From contig NZ_QEIJ01000007.1 of assembly GCF_003095395.1 (NCBI RefSeq), forward strand, positions 103,331-167,330: DNA of 64,000 nucleotides, read 5' to 3'. A program made the position numbers and the translations under genes. Each line of letters opens with the position of its first letter. Within the stretch, counting starts at the first letter, position 1. A model generated the notes under the pieces. That model was not told the DNA's origin. It searched no databases and saw nothing but the letters and a program-made list of their open reading frames with translations. Positions 25,710 to 35,004 of this stretch are shown here, piece after piece. Origin of the DNA: Microbacterium sp. Gd 4-13. GTDB lineage: Bacteria > Actinomycetota > Actinomycetes > Actinomycetales > Microbacteriaceae.

Positions 25710-26369
<660 letters not shown>

Positions 26370-26447
26370 GGCATCAGCGTAGAGCGGCGCACGTATCGCG
26401 GTCGTATCCTCCCGTGCGTACGGCGCGACAACATCGGCGCGCGTGGG

Positions 26448-27080
26448 ATGGGCCTCATGCTCACGCTCGATGCTCCTGCTGTCGCCGCTCCCGTCCGTCG
26501 CTCGTCCGCGCGGAGGCGGCGCGTCGTGTTCGTCGTGGCCGGGGTGATCGCGGCGGCCCTCATTGCGGGCGCGATCGCCATCGCGGTCGCGGGCGCATTC
26601 TCGGCGGCGGTCGCGCCGTTCACCACGCTCGAACCGTTCTCACCGACGGCAGAAGACGGCCTCATCGCCGAGGGTGAGACCGTGACGCTCGACGACGAAG
26701 TAGCCGCGATCGCCCGCCTCAACCCCGAACTGCGTGACGCCATGCGTGCGGCCGAAGCCGATGCGGCGAACGACGGCCTCTCGTTCCGGGTGATGAGCGG
26801 GTGGCGCTCCGTCGAGTATCAGGAATGGCTGCTCGAGGATGCGATCGAGCTCTACGCGAGCGAGGAGGTCGCTCGTCAGTACGTCGCGAGTCCGGATCGC
26901 TCCACCCACGTCACTGGCGACGGCATCGACATCGGCCCCATCGACGCGCAGTTCTGGCTGATGACGAACGGCTCCCGCTACGGCATCTGTCAGACCTACG
27001 CGAACGAGCGATGGCACTACGAGCTGGCCACCGACCCCGGCGGGGTGTGCCCCGAGATGAAGTCGGATGCCGCATCCTGA
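26448..27080 (+). CDS. M15-family D,D-carboxypeptidase (VanY-like), membrane anchored
   Basis: 210 residues. A basic stretch (RRSSARRRR) precedes one membrane helix (VVFVVAGVIAAALIAGAIAI). The extracellular domain shows SGWRSVEYQEWLLEDA, the zinc motif SxHxxGxGxD in STHVTGDGIDIGPID and a C-terminal ERWHYEL with the second His ligand. This layout matches VanY/M15B D-alanyl-D-alanine carboxypeptidases that trim peptidoglycan stem peptides. ATG 26448 chosen; 26457 is also possible. Divergence from the OmpR regulator suggests shared regulation. Confidence 0.88.
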   Translation: MGLMLTLDAPAVAAPVRRSSARRRRVVFVVAGVIAAALIAGAIAIAVAGAFSAAVAPFTTLEPFSPTAEDGLIAEGETVTLDDEVAAIARLNPELRDAMRAAEADAANDGLSFRVMSGWRSVEYQEWLLEDAIELYASEEVARQYVASPDRSTHVTGDGIDIGPIDAQFWLMTNGSRYGICQTYANERWHYELATDPGGVCPEMKSDAAS

Positions 27081-27189
27081 ACGGGCGCGCCGCGTCCAAT
27101 CCACATAGATGTGCGTGAATCCGCATCGTGGGGCGTCACTAGAGCGTGGATTCGAGCAGCGGACTGAGGATTCGGCTTGGCCCGCGAGC

Positions 27190-27675
27190 TCACAGCGCGG
27201 CCAGGTAACGACGCGTCATCCGCGACTGCACGAGGCGGGCGAGCGGGCCCCCGAGCCGGGTGAACCACCGGCCCGGGGCCGAGAATGCGGTGATCGTGAA
27301 GGTCACCTCACCGGAGGGGGAGAGGCTCAGCTCGAAGCGCTCCTCTCCGCGCTCGGGGTGACCGGGCAGAGTGCCGTAGGCGAAGCCGGCCGAGGTTGCG
27401 CTCCGTTCCGCCCAGACGACGAGGCACGGTATGCGAAACGAGAGCGGCCCGACGCTCACGAGCATGCGCACGCGCGTGCCCTCACGCAGCGGCACGTCCG
27501 ATAACCGGATGCGGGCACCGGCCCGTCGCTGCACGAGACCGGCGAACAGGTCGTCGGAGGCGCGATCGAACACCGCTCGCCCGTGGCCGATGACACGCCT
27601 CATGCGAACGTGGTGGTACCCCGGGGGCAGTTCGCTCGCGGTGGCGCCGACCTCGGCGTAGGTGACGGTGGTCAT
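27190..27675 (-). CDS. DUF1990-family protein
   Basis: 161 residues. DUF1990 features: GYHHVRMRRVIGHGRAVFDR at the N-terminus, ARIRLSDVPLREGTRVRMLV, PCLVVWAERSATSAGFAYGT followed by LPGHPERGEERFELSLS and a C-terminal RLVQSRMTRRYL. The fold is a predicted lipid/ligand-binding barrel of unknown role. The 109-base gap to the M15 gene contains a CACAT-AG-ATGTG palindrome at 27102-27113 but no clear promoter. Confidence 0.85.
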   Translation of the reverse strand: MTTVTYAEVGATASELPPGYHHVRMRRVIGHGRAVFDRASDDLFAGLVQRRAGARIRLSDVPLREGTRVRMLVSVGPLSFRIPCLVVWAERSATSAGFAYGTLPGHPERGEERFELSLSPSGEVTFTITAFSAPGRWFTRLGGPLARLVQSRMTRRYLAAL

Positions 27676-27763
27676 TCCGCCACCCTAGGCGCGCGCTCAG
27701 CCCGCGCGTCGTCGGTGCCATCGGAGCAATCGCCGACACCATCGGTTCGCCGTGGGTTGGGAA

Positions 27764-28807
27764 TCACGCCGCGCGAGCCGTGGAGGCGCGGACGAGCAGC
27801 GAGGTGGGCAGCCGCTGGTGGCGGATCTCGGCGGGCTTGTCGGTCGCGATCGCCTCGACGAGGTATTCCGCCGCGAGGCGGCCCTTGGTCGCGATGGGTT
27901 GCCGCACGGTCGTGAGACTCGGCGCTGTCCAGCTCGCCTCGGCCAGGTCATCGAACCCGGTCACCGAGAGCGCGCGGGGCACGTCGACCCCCGCGGCGCG
28001 AGCGGCGTCGAGCACGCCGAAGGCGATGATGTCGCTGAACGCCACGATCGCAGTCGGCGGCTCGGGTTCGGCCCAGAGCCGCCGGAACGCCTCCGTGCCA
28101 CCGCCGCGGGTGCATGCCACTTCGAGCACCGTGATACCTGGGTCGTCGGTTGACAGACCCACTTCGCCGAGGCTCCGGCGCACGCCGTCCATGCGCCGGC
28201 GAACAGGACCGCGCCACGCGCCGTACCCGCCCTCGACGCCCGTCTCGAAGACGACGAAAGCGATCCGGCGATGCCCGAGGCCGAGGAGGTAGTCGACGAC
28301 TTCCGCGGTACCCTGCCCGTCGTCGATCTCGACGCTTGGAACGTCGTCGTGCCACTCGCTGTCGACGAGCACGAACGGGATGCGGCGGTGCCTCAGCGCC
28401 GTGACCTCCCCCCGGTCGTACTCCAAACCCGAGACGATGACGCCGTCCACGGCGGCGTAGGGGATCGCGCGCAGCATCGACCCCCGCAGCGGGGGAGCGA
28501 GCAGGAGGGTGAAGCCCTCACGGTGGCACGTCTGGCCGATGCCCTGCAGAAACTGCGTGTAGTACGGGTTCTGCAGCACGTTGTCCAACTGCTGCGGCAG
28601 AAGGAGCGCGAGGCTGTCGGTGCGCCGTGTGCGCAGCATCCGTGCCGCCGGATCTTGTGCGTACCCGAGTTCGTCCGCCGCCGCGCGGATGTTCTGCAGC
28701 GTGGAGTCGGAGAGCTTGCGCGGATCGTTGAACGCCAGCGATACCGCCGACTTCGACACTCCCGCGAGTTCGGCGACTTCTCGCATGGTCACCCGCCTGC
28801 CTGTCAC
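27764..28807 (-). CDS. LacI-family regulator of the maltodextrin operon
   Basis: 347 residues. The DNA-binding head has TMREVAELAGVSKSAVSLAF, with NDPRKLSDSTLQNIRAAADE after it. The effector domain contains VDGVIVSGLEYDRGEV, SVEIDDGQGTAEVVDYLLGL and the LacI-family C-terminal LSVTGFDDLAEASWTAPSLT. GTG 28807 overlaps the stop of the upstream GH13 gene as GTGA, so it is the last gene of the operon it probably represses, in response to maltose or a maltodextrin. Actinobacterial MalR proteins act this way; the exact inducer is inferred. Confidence 0.9.
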   Translation of the reverse strand: MTGRRVTMREVAELAGVSKSAVSLAFNDPRKLSDSTLQNIRAAADELGYAQDPAARMLRTRRTDSLALLLPQQLDNVLQNPYYTQFLQGIGQTCHREGFTLLLAPPLRGSMLRAIPYAAVDGVIVSGLEYDRGEVTALRHRRIPFVLVDSEWHDDVPSVEIDDGQGTAEVVDYLLGLGHRRIAFVVFETGVEGGYGAWRGPVRRRMDGVRRSLGEVGLSTDDPGITVLEVACTRGGGTEAFRRLWAEPEPPTAIVAFSDIIAFGVLDAARAAGVDVPRALSVTGFDDLAEASWTAPSLTTVRQPIATKGRLAAEYLVEAIATDKPAEIRHQRLPTSLLVRASTARAA

Positions 28808-30138
28808 GCAGAGCCCCCGAGCGACGCCGTGCCGCGCGGTCCGAGCACGATGACGTCCTCATCGAGCGACGCGAGCTCGGGCACCGCCGTCATGTCGACG
28901 GTCGTCCCCTCGCCGCGGTGCACGATCACGGCGGCCCGTTCGTGCTCGCCCGCCCGCACGATCGCGATCGTGTCGGCGTCGAGGGCCACGGCGGTCTGCC
29001 GCCCCCGCCGCATCGCGGGATGCTGTGCGCGGAACGCTGCGAAGCTGCGGATGCCGTCGAGGAGCCGTGTGTTCCACGTCTCCTCGTCCCAGGGCATCGT
29101 GCCCCGGCACCCCGGGTCGTTGTCGCCGGTGAGTCCGACCTCGTCGCCGTAGTAGACCATCGGCGCTCCCTCGAGAGAGAACAGCAGGGCGTACGAGAGC
29201 AGCGCGGCCTCGACGTCGCCTTCGTGCCGGGTGAGCACCCGTTCGGTGTCGTGGCTTCCGAGCAGGTTGAGCATGCCCTGGTGGAATCCGGTGGGGATCT
29301 CGGCCTGGAGTGCGTTCAGGCCGGCGGCGAGCGCGTAGGCGTCGGTGCTGCGATCGGCGCTGAAGCCCAGGATGAGGTCGCGGGCGGTGTAGTTCATGGT
29401 GCCGTCGGCGGTGTCTCCTTGTAGCCATTCGACGGGGGAGCGCCATTCCTCGGCGACGATGTAGAGGTCGTCGCTCTTGCTCTTCACCGCGGTGCGGAAC
29501 TCGCGCCAGAACGTGTGGTTGATGAAGTACGGCACGTCGAGGCGCCACCCGTCGATGCCCTGGTCGATCCAGTACCGCGCGACGTCGAGGTGGTGGTGGC
29601 GCACGTCGGGGTTGTACGCGTTCCACTTCGGCAGGTAGTAGCAGCCCGAACAGGTGCGGTAGTTCGGCGTCGGGTGGGCGGTGACGGGAAACCCCTCGAC
29701 CGAGAACCAGTTCACGTAGGCCGAGTCGGCCTCGTTCTCGACGACGTCTTCGAACGCCCAGTGGCCGTTGCCGCAGTGGTTGAGCACGGCGTCGAGCACG
29801 ACGCGAATGCCTCGTGCATGGCATTCGGCGATCAGTGCGCGGAAGGTCTCGAGGGTGCCGAGCCGGTGATCGATCGAGAAGTAGTCGGTGGCGTCGTAGC
29901 GGTGGTTCGTGTCGGCCTCGAAGACCGGTGTCAGGTAGAGGGCGTTCGCCCCCAGCGCGACGATGTGGTCGAGGTGGTCGATGATGCCCTGCAGGTCGCC
30001 GCCGAAGAAATTGTCGGGCGTCGGCGTCGAGCCCCAGGGCACCACGTCGTCGGGGTCGAGCGAGGGGTCGGCGTTCGCGAACCGCTCGGGGAAGATCTGG
30101 TAGAAGACGGCGTCGGCGAGCCAGTCGGGAACGGTCAT
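28804..30138 (-). CDS. GH13 neopullulanase/cyclomaltodextrinase-like enzyme (intracellular)
   Basis: 444 residues. Motifs: VFYQIFPERFANADPSLDPD, FFGGDLQGIIDHLDHIVALG, VVLDAVLNHCGNGHWAF, nucleophile Asp in GIDGWRLDVPYFINH, acid Glu in LYIVAEEWRSP and the late pair in LLGSHDTERVLTR. The order and the FPERFAN and GGDLQGI stretches resemble the GH13_20 group, but the usual N-terminal starch-binding domain is absent. No signal peptide, so it cleaves imported maltodextrins or cyclodextrins in the cytosol. It lies 6 bases after the MalG-type gene. Confidence 0.88.
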   Translation of the reverse strand: MTVPDWLADAVFYQIFPERFANADPSLDPDDVVPWGSTPTPDNFFGGDLQGIIDHLDHIVALGANALYLTPVFEADTNHRYDATDYFSIDHRLGTLETFRALIAECHARGIRVVLDAVLNHCGNGHWAFEDVVENEADSAYVNWFSVEGFPVTAHPTPNYRTCSGCYYLPKWNAYNPDVRHHHLDVARYWIDQGIDGWRLDVPYFINHTFWREFRTAVKSKSDDLYIVAEEWRSPVEWLQGDTADGTMNYTARDLILGFSADRSTDAYALAAGLNALQAEIPTGFHQGMLNLLGSHDTERVLTRHEGDVEAALLSYALLFSLEGAPMVYYGDEVGLTGDNDPGCRGTMPWDEETWNTRLLDGIRSFAAFRAQHPAMRRGRQTAVALDADTIAIVRAGEHERAAVIVHRGEGTTVDMTAVPELASLDEDVIVLGPRGTASLGGSA

Positions 30139-30144
30139 GGAATG

Positions 30145-30966
30145 TCAGTCCTTCAGTCCGGAGGTGGTGATGCCGCGCACGAGGGCGCGTTGGAAGAAGA
30201 GGAAGACGAGGATGCTGGGGATCGTCGCCGTCAGGGTGCCGGCCATCAGGTAGTTCCAGCTCGTGCCGTACCGGCCGACGAACGACGACAACCCGATCTG
30301 GATCGTGCGTACCTCGTCGGTGTTCGTCACCAGCAGGGGCCAGAGGAAGTCGTTCCAGGCGAAGAGGAAGCTGAAGATCGCGAGCGTCGCGAACGCGGGG
30401 CGTGAGAGCGGCACGATGATGCGCAGGAAGGTGCCGATGCGGCTGCAGCCGTCGATGCGCGCCGCGTCTTCGAGCTCCTGCGGGATCGACACGAAGAACT
30501 GACGCAGCAGGATGATGCCGAACACGTCGGCCATGCGCGGGACGATCAGGGCCGCATAAGTGTCGATCCAGCCCAGGTCGGCGACGATCGTGTAGGCCGG
30601 GATGATCGTCACGAAGGTCGGAACCATCAGCGCGGCGAGCAGCACGACGAAGATCGCGTTGCGGAACGGGAAGGTCAACCGCGCGAACGCGTAGGCGGCC
30701 ATGGCGTCGAAGACGAGGTGGCTCGAGACGATCCCGACCGCCATCACGACGCTGTTGAGGTAGTACTGACCGAAGGGTGCGGCCTCCCACGCGGTCAGGT
30801 AGTTCTCCCAGTTCCACGACGTCGGGATGACCGACGTGTTCGTGTAGGTCTCCGCGCGGCTCTGCAGCGATGTCGTGAACATCCAGAGGAACGGCACGAC
30901 GACGAGCGCCGCGCCGGCGATCAGAAGGGCGTGGCGCCCGAGGCGTAGGGCGAGGGGCTGTCTCAT
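30145..30966 (-). CDS. Sugar ABC transporter permease, MalG type
   Basis: 273 residues with six hydrophobic helices. The conserved cytoplasmic loop is EELEDAARIDGCSRIGTFLR-like (visible as QELEDAARIDGCSRIGTFLR) followed by IIVPLSRPAFATLAIFSFLF and AWNDFLWPLL. This is the MalG/LacG/CUT1 layout. ATG 30966 overlaps the MalF-type stop as ATGA, which fixes the start because the open frame itself runs further upstream. It forms the channel with MalF; the ATPase is not encoded nearby. Confidence 0.94.
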   Translation of the reverse strand: MRQPLALRLGRHALLIAGAALVVVPFLWMFTTSLQSRAETYTNTSVIPTSWNWENYLTAWEAAPFGQYYLNSVVMAVGIVSSHLVFDAMAAYAFARLTFPFRNAIFVVLLAALMVPTFVTIIPAYTIVADLGWIDTYAALIVPRMADVFGIILLRQFFVSIPQELEDAARIDGCSRIGTFLRIIVPLSRPAFATLAIFSFLFAWNDFLWPLLVTNTDEVRTIQIGLSSFVGRYGTSWNYLMAGTLTATIPSILVFLFFQRALVRGITTSGLKD

Positions 30967-31910
30967 CGGTCGCTCCGTCCTGAGCCGCTGGCTCGCCACT
31001 GCACGAGGGTCACGCCGAGCACGAGCAGGAGCGTCACGAACGCGATGGCCGTCCCGTAGCCGAAATCGCCGAGTCGGAAAGCCGTGCGGTACATGAACAT
31101 TCCGAGCACGTCGGTGCCGCCCCGCGGTCCGCCCTCGGTCAGGACGTAGACGAGATCGAACGCCTGAAAGCTCGTGATGAGCGCCTGCACGACGACGAAG
31201 AACGTCATCGGGGCGAGGAGGGGGATCGTCATGTGCCGCAGGCGTCGCCACGCGTTCGCCCCGTCGAGCTGCGCCGCCTCGTAGACGGCCGGGGGCAGTG
31301 CCTGCAGCGCCGTGAGGTAGAGCACGGCGTTGAAGCCGACGTTCTTCCACACGGTCAACGCGGTCAGCGCGCCGAGCGCGAGCCACCGTTCCTGCAGCCA
31401 GTCGGGGCCCGCGATGCCGACCTGTGCGAGCAGGGCGTTCACGAAACCGGCGGGATCGAGCATGTACTTCCACACGATCGCGGCGGCGACCGACGAGGTC
31501 ACGGCGGGGAGGAAGTAGATGCTGCGATAGAAGCCGCGCCCCCGCATCGGGGCATCGAGCAGCAGTGCGACGGCGAGTCCCGTGGCGACAGACAGCACGC
31601 ACACACCGGTCGCGTAGACGACGGTGACAAGCAGGCTGTTCCAGAACGCCGGGTCTTGCACGAGCCGCACGTAGTTGTCGAGTCCGATGAACTCCTTGAC
31701 GGGGTCGAAGCCGTTCCACGAGGTGAGGCTCGTGTATCCGGCGTTGATGATCGGGTAGACGACGAACACGCCGAGGATCACGAGCGCCGGAACGAGGAAC
31801 AGCAGCGCCGTGACGATCTGCTCGCGATCCCCTCTCCGGCGCCGCCGTGCGGGGGCGGACCCGCCCGACGCGAACTGCGCCGGGCGGATCCGGGTGGGTA
31901 CCGATGTCAC
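30963..31910 (-). CDS. Sugar ABC transporter permease, MalF type
   Basis: 315 residues with six predicted helices. A basic N-terminus (SAPARRRRRGDREQ-like) leads to ALLFLVPALVILGVFVVYPI and then NAGYTSLTSWNGFDPVKEFI, followed by the EAA loop YEAAQLDGANAWRRLRHMTI. This is the short CUT1 MalF form without the large periplasmic loop of enterobacterial MalF. It starts at GTG 31910, ten bases after the binding-protein stop. Substrate is probably maltose or maltodextrins, judged from the enzymes around it. Confidence 0.94.
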   Translation of the reverse strand: MTSVPTRIRPAQFASGGSAPARRRRRGDREQIVTALLFLVPALVILGVFVVYPIINAGYTSLTSWNGFDPVKEFIGLDNYVRLVQDPAFWNSLLVTVVYATGVCVLSVATGLAVALLLDAPMRGRGFYRSIYFLPAVTSSVAAAIVWKYMLDPAGFVNALLAQVGIAGPDWLQERWLALGALTALTVWKNVGFNAVLYLTALQALPPAVYEAAQLDGANAWRRLRHMTIPLLAPMTFFVVVQALITSFQAFDLVYVLTEGGPRGGTDVLGMFMYRTAFRLGDFGYGTAIAFVTLLLVLGVTLVQWRASGSGRSDR

Positions 31911-31920
31911 GATCGTCCGC

Positions 31921-33186
31921 TCAACCGTTCTTCAGGACGGCGTTGACCGCTCGCTCGGCGGCGTTGAGCGCGTCGTCGACGGATGCTTCGCCGGCGAGCG
32001 CCTTCTCGATCTCCTGCGCGAACGCGAGGGACACCGTCGGGTAGAGGGGCGTGTTCGGGCGGGCGTGAGCATTCGCCATCTGCTCGACATAGGGGCGAAG
32101 GCGGGGTTCGGTCGACTCCACCCACTCGAGGTACTCCGAGCCGGTCGCGACGGAATCGAGCACCGGCAACATCCCGGTCTTCTTGCTCCACTCGGTCACC
32201 TGGTCGGCCTCGAGGAACCACGACAGGAACCCGGCGGCGGCGTCGGCCTCGGCGTCGGAGTTCTCGAACACCATGGCCTGCTCGCCGCCGAGATTCGTAG
32301 CCGGTTCACCGTCGCTCGGGTAGGGCACCTGCGCGGTGCCGAACTCGAACGGCGGGTCGGCCGCCCAGATGCCGACCATCCACGAGCCTTCCTGAGCGGA
32401 ACCGCCCTGCCCCTTCTCGAACTCGCCCCACTTCGCGTACGGACTCACACCCGAATCGATGAGGTCGACCCAGTACTGCAGGGCTTTCGCGCCCTCGGGG
32501 GTGTTGAAAGCCGCGGCGGAGTTGTCGGGGGTGAGGAACTCGCCGCCCGTCTGCCAGAGGTTGACCTGGAAGTTCCAGGTCAGGCCCTCGCCGCTGTCCC
32601 CGGCCTGCGTGTAGAGGTCGTAGCCGGGCTTGCCGGTCTGGTCGAGGATCGCCTTCCCGGCCTTCTTCAGCTCGTCCCACGTCGTCGGGGGATTCTCGGG
32701 GTCGAGTCCTGCCTCCGCGAAGAGGGTCTTGTTGTACATGTAGCCGAGGTTGTTCGCCGAGACCGGCACCGAGACCTGCTTGCCGTCGATCGTGCCGAAG
32801 GAGGTCAGCGCGTCGTTGACGTCGGACAGGGTGTCGTCGGGGATGCGGCCCTTCAGGTCGGCCAGCGTGCCGATCTCGGCGATCTGAGGCACCCACACGA
32901 GATCGCCGATGGCGATGTCGGGCAGGGTGTCGGACGTCGCGGAGGCTCGGAGCTTCGTGAGGAAGTCGGAGTTCGGCACGTTCGACGCGCTGATCTTCAC
33001 GTCAGACTGGGAAGCGTTGTAGGTGTCGACCATCGCGTCGAACGCGTCGGCATTGGTGCCGTCCCAGTAGTGCCAGACGGTGACCTCGACGGGTTCGTCG
33101 CCGGGTGCGCCGTTCGCGGCGCATCCCGAGAGGATGAGCGCGCCGACGGCTCCGATGACGACGGCGGCGGTGGACCTGCGTTTCAT
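31921..33186 (-). CDS. Maltodextrin-type sugar-binding lipoprotein (family 1, MalE-like)
   Basis: 421 residues. Lipoprotein signal MKRRSTAAVVIGAVGALILS ends at Cys22. The mature protein begins VTVWHYWDGTNADAFDAMVD, the usual family-1 start, and includes FLTKLRASATSDTLPDIAIG, NNLGYMYNKTLFAEAGLDPE and a C-terminal LAFAQEIEKALAG. An AAGGAG ribosome site precedes ATG 33186. It heads the transporter genes and delivers sugar to the MalF/MalG pair. A TATACAT box lies just upstream. Confidence 0.93.
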   Translation of the reverse strand: MKRRSTAAVVIGAVGALILSGCAANGAPGDEPVEVTVWHYWDGTNADAFDAMVDTYNASQSDVKISASNVPNSDFLTKLRASATSDTLPDIAIGDLVWVPQIAEIGTLADLKGRIPDDTLSDVNDALTSFGTIDGKQVSVPVSANNLGYMYNKTLFAEAGLDPENPPTTWDELKKAGKAILDQTGKPGYDLYTQAGDSGEGLTWNFQVNLWQTGGEFLTPDNSAAAFNTPEGAKALQYWVDLIDSGVSPYAKWGEFEKGQGGSAQEGSWMVGIWAADPPFEFGTAQVPYPSDGEPATNLGGEQAMVFENSDAEADAAAGFLSWFLEADQVTEWSKKTGMLPVLDSVATGSEYLEWVESTEPRLRPYVEQMANAHARPNTPLYPTVSLAFAQEIEKALAGEASVDDALNAAERAVNAVLKNG

Positions 33187-33239
33187 GGGTTTCTCCTTGC
33201 TGTTCGGGTTCGAAGATATGAACGGGAATGTATACATGC
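33187..33239 (-). promoter_or_regulatory. Promoter/operator candidate with ATGTATACAT palindrome
   Basis: The 53-base gap before the binding-protein gene holds a perfect ten-base palindrome ATGTATACAT at 33228-33237. In the gene's direction it reads GCATGTATACAT, which could be a -10 box (TATACAT) or a regulator site. The same GCAnnTATACAT string occurs upstream of the secreted amylase and once more at 37105, all in the same orientation. Confidence 0.4.
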
Positions 33240-34949
33240 TCAGGCTGCGGCAACGCGGTGCAGCGTCGACCACACGGTCGTTTCCGGTGGCACCGTCGCG
33301 GAATCCGTCAGCGGTTGAGAGGCGAGAAGCGGTGCGAGGACGCCCCAGGTCGACGGCGGGGTGAAGGGCGCGGCGCCGAAGTTCGTGATGACGACGACGT
33401 TCCCGCGTCGGAAGGCCAGCACCTCGTCACCTGCGGTGGGGAGCCAGACGAGCGGCTCCGCCCCGCTCAGGTGGGCGCGGCGCGTGGCGAGAAGGTCGCG
33501 GTGCAACGAGAGCATCGAGTCGGGATCTGCGGCCTGCGTCGCCCGCGCGAAGGCGCCGAACCAGGCGGGCTGGGGGAGCCAGGTCGTGTCGGCCTCCCCG
33601 TCGCTGAATCCGAAGGTGCTGCCCTCCCGCGTCCACGGGAGAGGGATGCGGCACCCGTCGCGCCCGAGCTCGGTGCCGTTCGAGCGGGTCCAGATGGGGT
33701 CTTGGCGCGCAGCATCCGGCAGGTCGAGAACCTCGGGGAGCCCGAGTTCTTCGCCCTGATAGAGGTACATCGACCCCGGGAGCGCGAGGGCGAGGGCAGT
33801 TGCCGCGCGCGCACGGCGAAGCCCGCGATCGAGGTCGGCCGGGCCCCTGCGTCGCGCCGCGGCGATCATGTCGGTCGGCAGGGCTTCATCGAGCGGCTGC
33901 TCCTGGCCGTAGCGGGTGACGGCACGGTGCACGTCGTGGTTCGCCAGGGTCCAGGCCGGCCACCCGCGCCCGACGGTGAGTCCGGTGTCGATCGCCCTCC
34001 GGAACCGGTCGGCGTACCACGGCTGCACGAGCAGATCGAAGGAGAACGCGTTGTGGAGCTCGTCGGGTCGCAGGTAATCGGCCAGCCGTTCGGCGGAGGG
34101 AACCCAGATCTCGCCGACGAAGTACTTCTCGGGCTCATAAGTGCCGCCGAGCGCTCGCCATGAGCGGTAGAGGTCGTGCACCTCCGGCTGGTCCCACATA
34201 CCGTGGTTGTGGCCGGCGTCGGGCCCGCGACCGCCCGGGTGGTCGGGCAGGGCCGCGTCTTTGAAATGGCCGTGAGCGACATCGATGCGGAAGCCGTCGA
34301 CTCCCCGCTCGAACCAGAATCGCAGCACGTTCTCGAAGTACTCGGCCACAGCGGGGTGACGCCAGTCGAAGTCGGGCTGGCTCGCATCGAAGGAGTGCAG
34401 GTACCACTGCCCGGGCCGTCCGTCGCGCTCGGTGACGCGGGTCCAGGCGAGACCACCGAACACGCTGTCCCAGTTGTTCGGCGGAAGCTCGCCGTCGGGG
34501 CCGAGGCCGTCGCGGAAGATGAAGCGCGCCCGCTCGTCGCTGCCGGGCGCGGCGGCCAACGCCGCCTGGAACCAGGCGTGATCGGAGGAGCAGTGGTTCG
34601 CCACCATGTCCATGAGCACGCGCAGCCCGAGCTCGTGCGCTCGTCGAACCACCTGGTCGAACTCCTCGAGGGTGCCGTACGCCGGGTCGATCGTCAGGTA
34701 GTCGGCGATGTCGTACCCGTGGTCGCGCTGCGGCGAGGCGTAGCAGGGGTTCAGCCAGATGGCGTCGCAGCCGAGTGCCGCGATCGCGTCGAGCCCCTGG
34801 CTCAGGCCGCCGAGGTCGCCGATCCCGTCGCCGTTCGCGTCGCGGAACGACCGCAGGTAGACCTGGTAGACGACCGCGTCACGCCAGGAGAAGGCGCGCC
34901 CGGCCGTGTCGAGGGGAGAGGGCCGTTCGATGGTGTGGCTCACAAGCAT
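33240..34949 (-). CDS. GH13 alpha-glucosidase (intracellular)
   Basis: 569 residues. GH13 motifs in order: VVYQVYLRSFRDANGDGIGD, GCDAIWLNPCYASPQRDHGY, RVLMDMVANHCSSDHAWF, nucleophile in GVDGFRIDVAHGHFKD, acid Glu in YFVGEIWVPSAER and the late pair in TLANHDVHRAV. The QPDFDWRHPAVAEYF segment is typical of oligo-alpha-glucosidases of the GH13_30/31 type. No signal peptide, so it releases glucose from imported maltooligosaccharides in the cytosol. It lies between the secreted amylase gene and the binding-protein gene, in the same direction. Confidence 0.9.
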   Translation of the reverse strand: MLVSHTIERPSPLDTAGRAFSWRDAVVYQVYLRSFRDANGDGIGDLGGLSQGLDAIAALGCDAIWLNPCYASPQRDHGYDIADYLTIDPAYGTLEEFDQVVRRAHELGLRVLMDMVANHCSSDHAWFQAALAAAPGSDERARFIFRDGLGPDGELPPNNWDSVFGGLAWTRVTERDGRPGQWYLHSFDASQPDFDWRHPAVAEYFENVLRFWFERGVDGFRIDVAHGHFKDAALPDHPGGRGPDAGHNHGMWDQPEVHDLYRSWRALGGTYEPEKYFVGEIWVPSAERLADYLRPDELHNAFSFDLLVQPWYADRFRRAIDTGLTVGRGWPAWTLANHDVHRAVTRYGQEQPLDEALPTDMIAAARRRGPADLDRGLRRARAATALALALPGSMYLYQGEELGLPEVLDLPDAARQDPIWTRSNGTELGRDGCRIPLPWTREGSTFGFSDGEADTTWLPQPAWFGAFARATQAADPDSMLSLHRDLLATRRAHLSGAEPLVWLPTAGDEVLAFRRGNVVVITNFGAAPFTPPSTWGVLAPLLASQPLTDSATVPPETTVWSTLHRVAAA

Positions 34950-35004
34950 CCTTTCGGTGGTCCCGGGCGGCGTCCGACATGTCGGCGCCGCCCGGGAGTG
35001 GGGG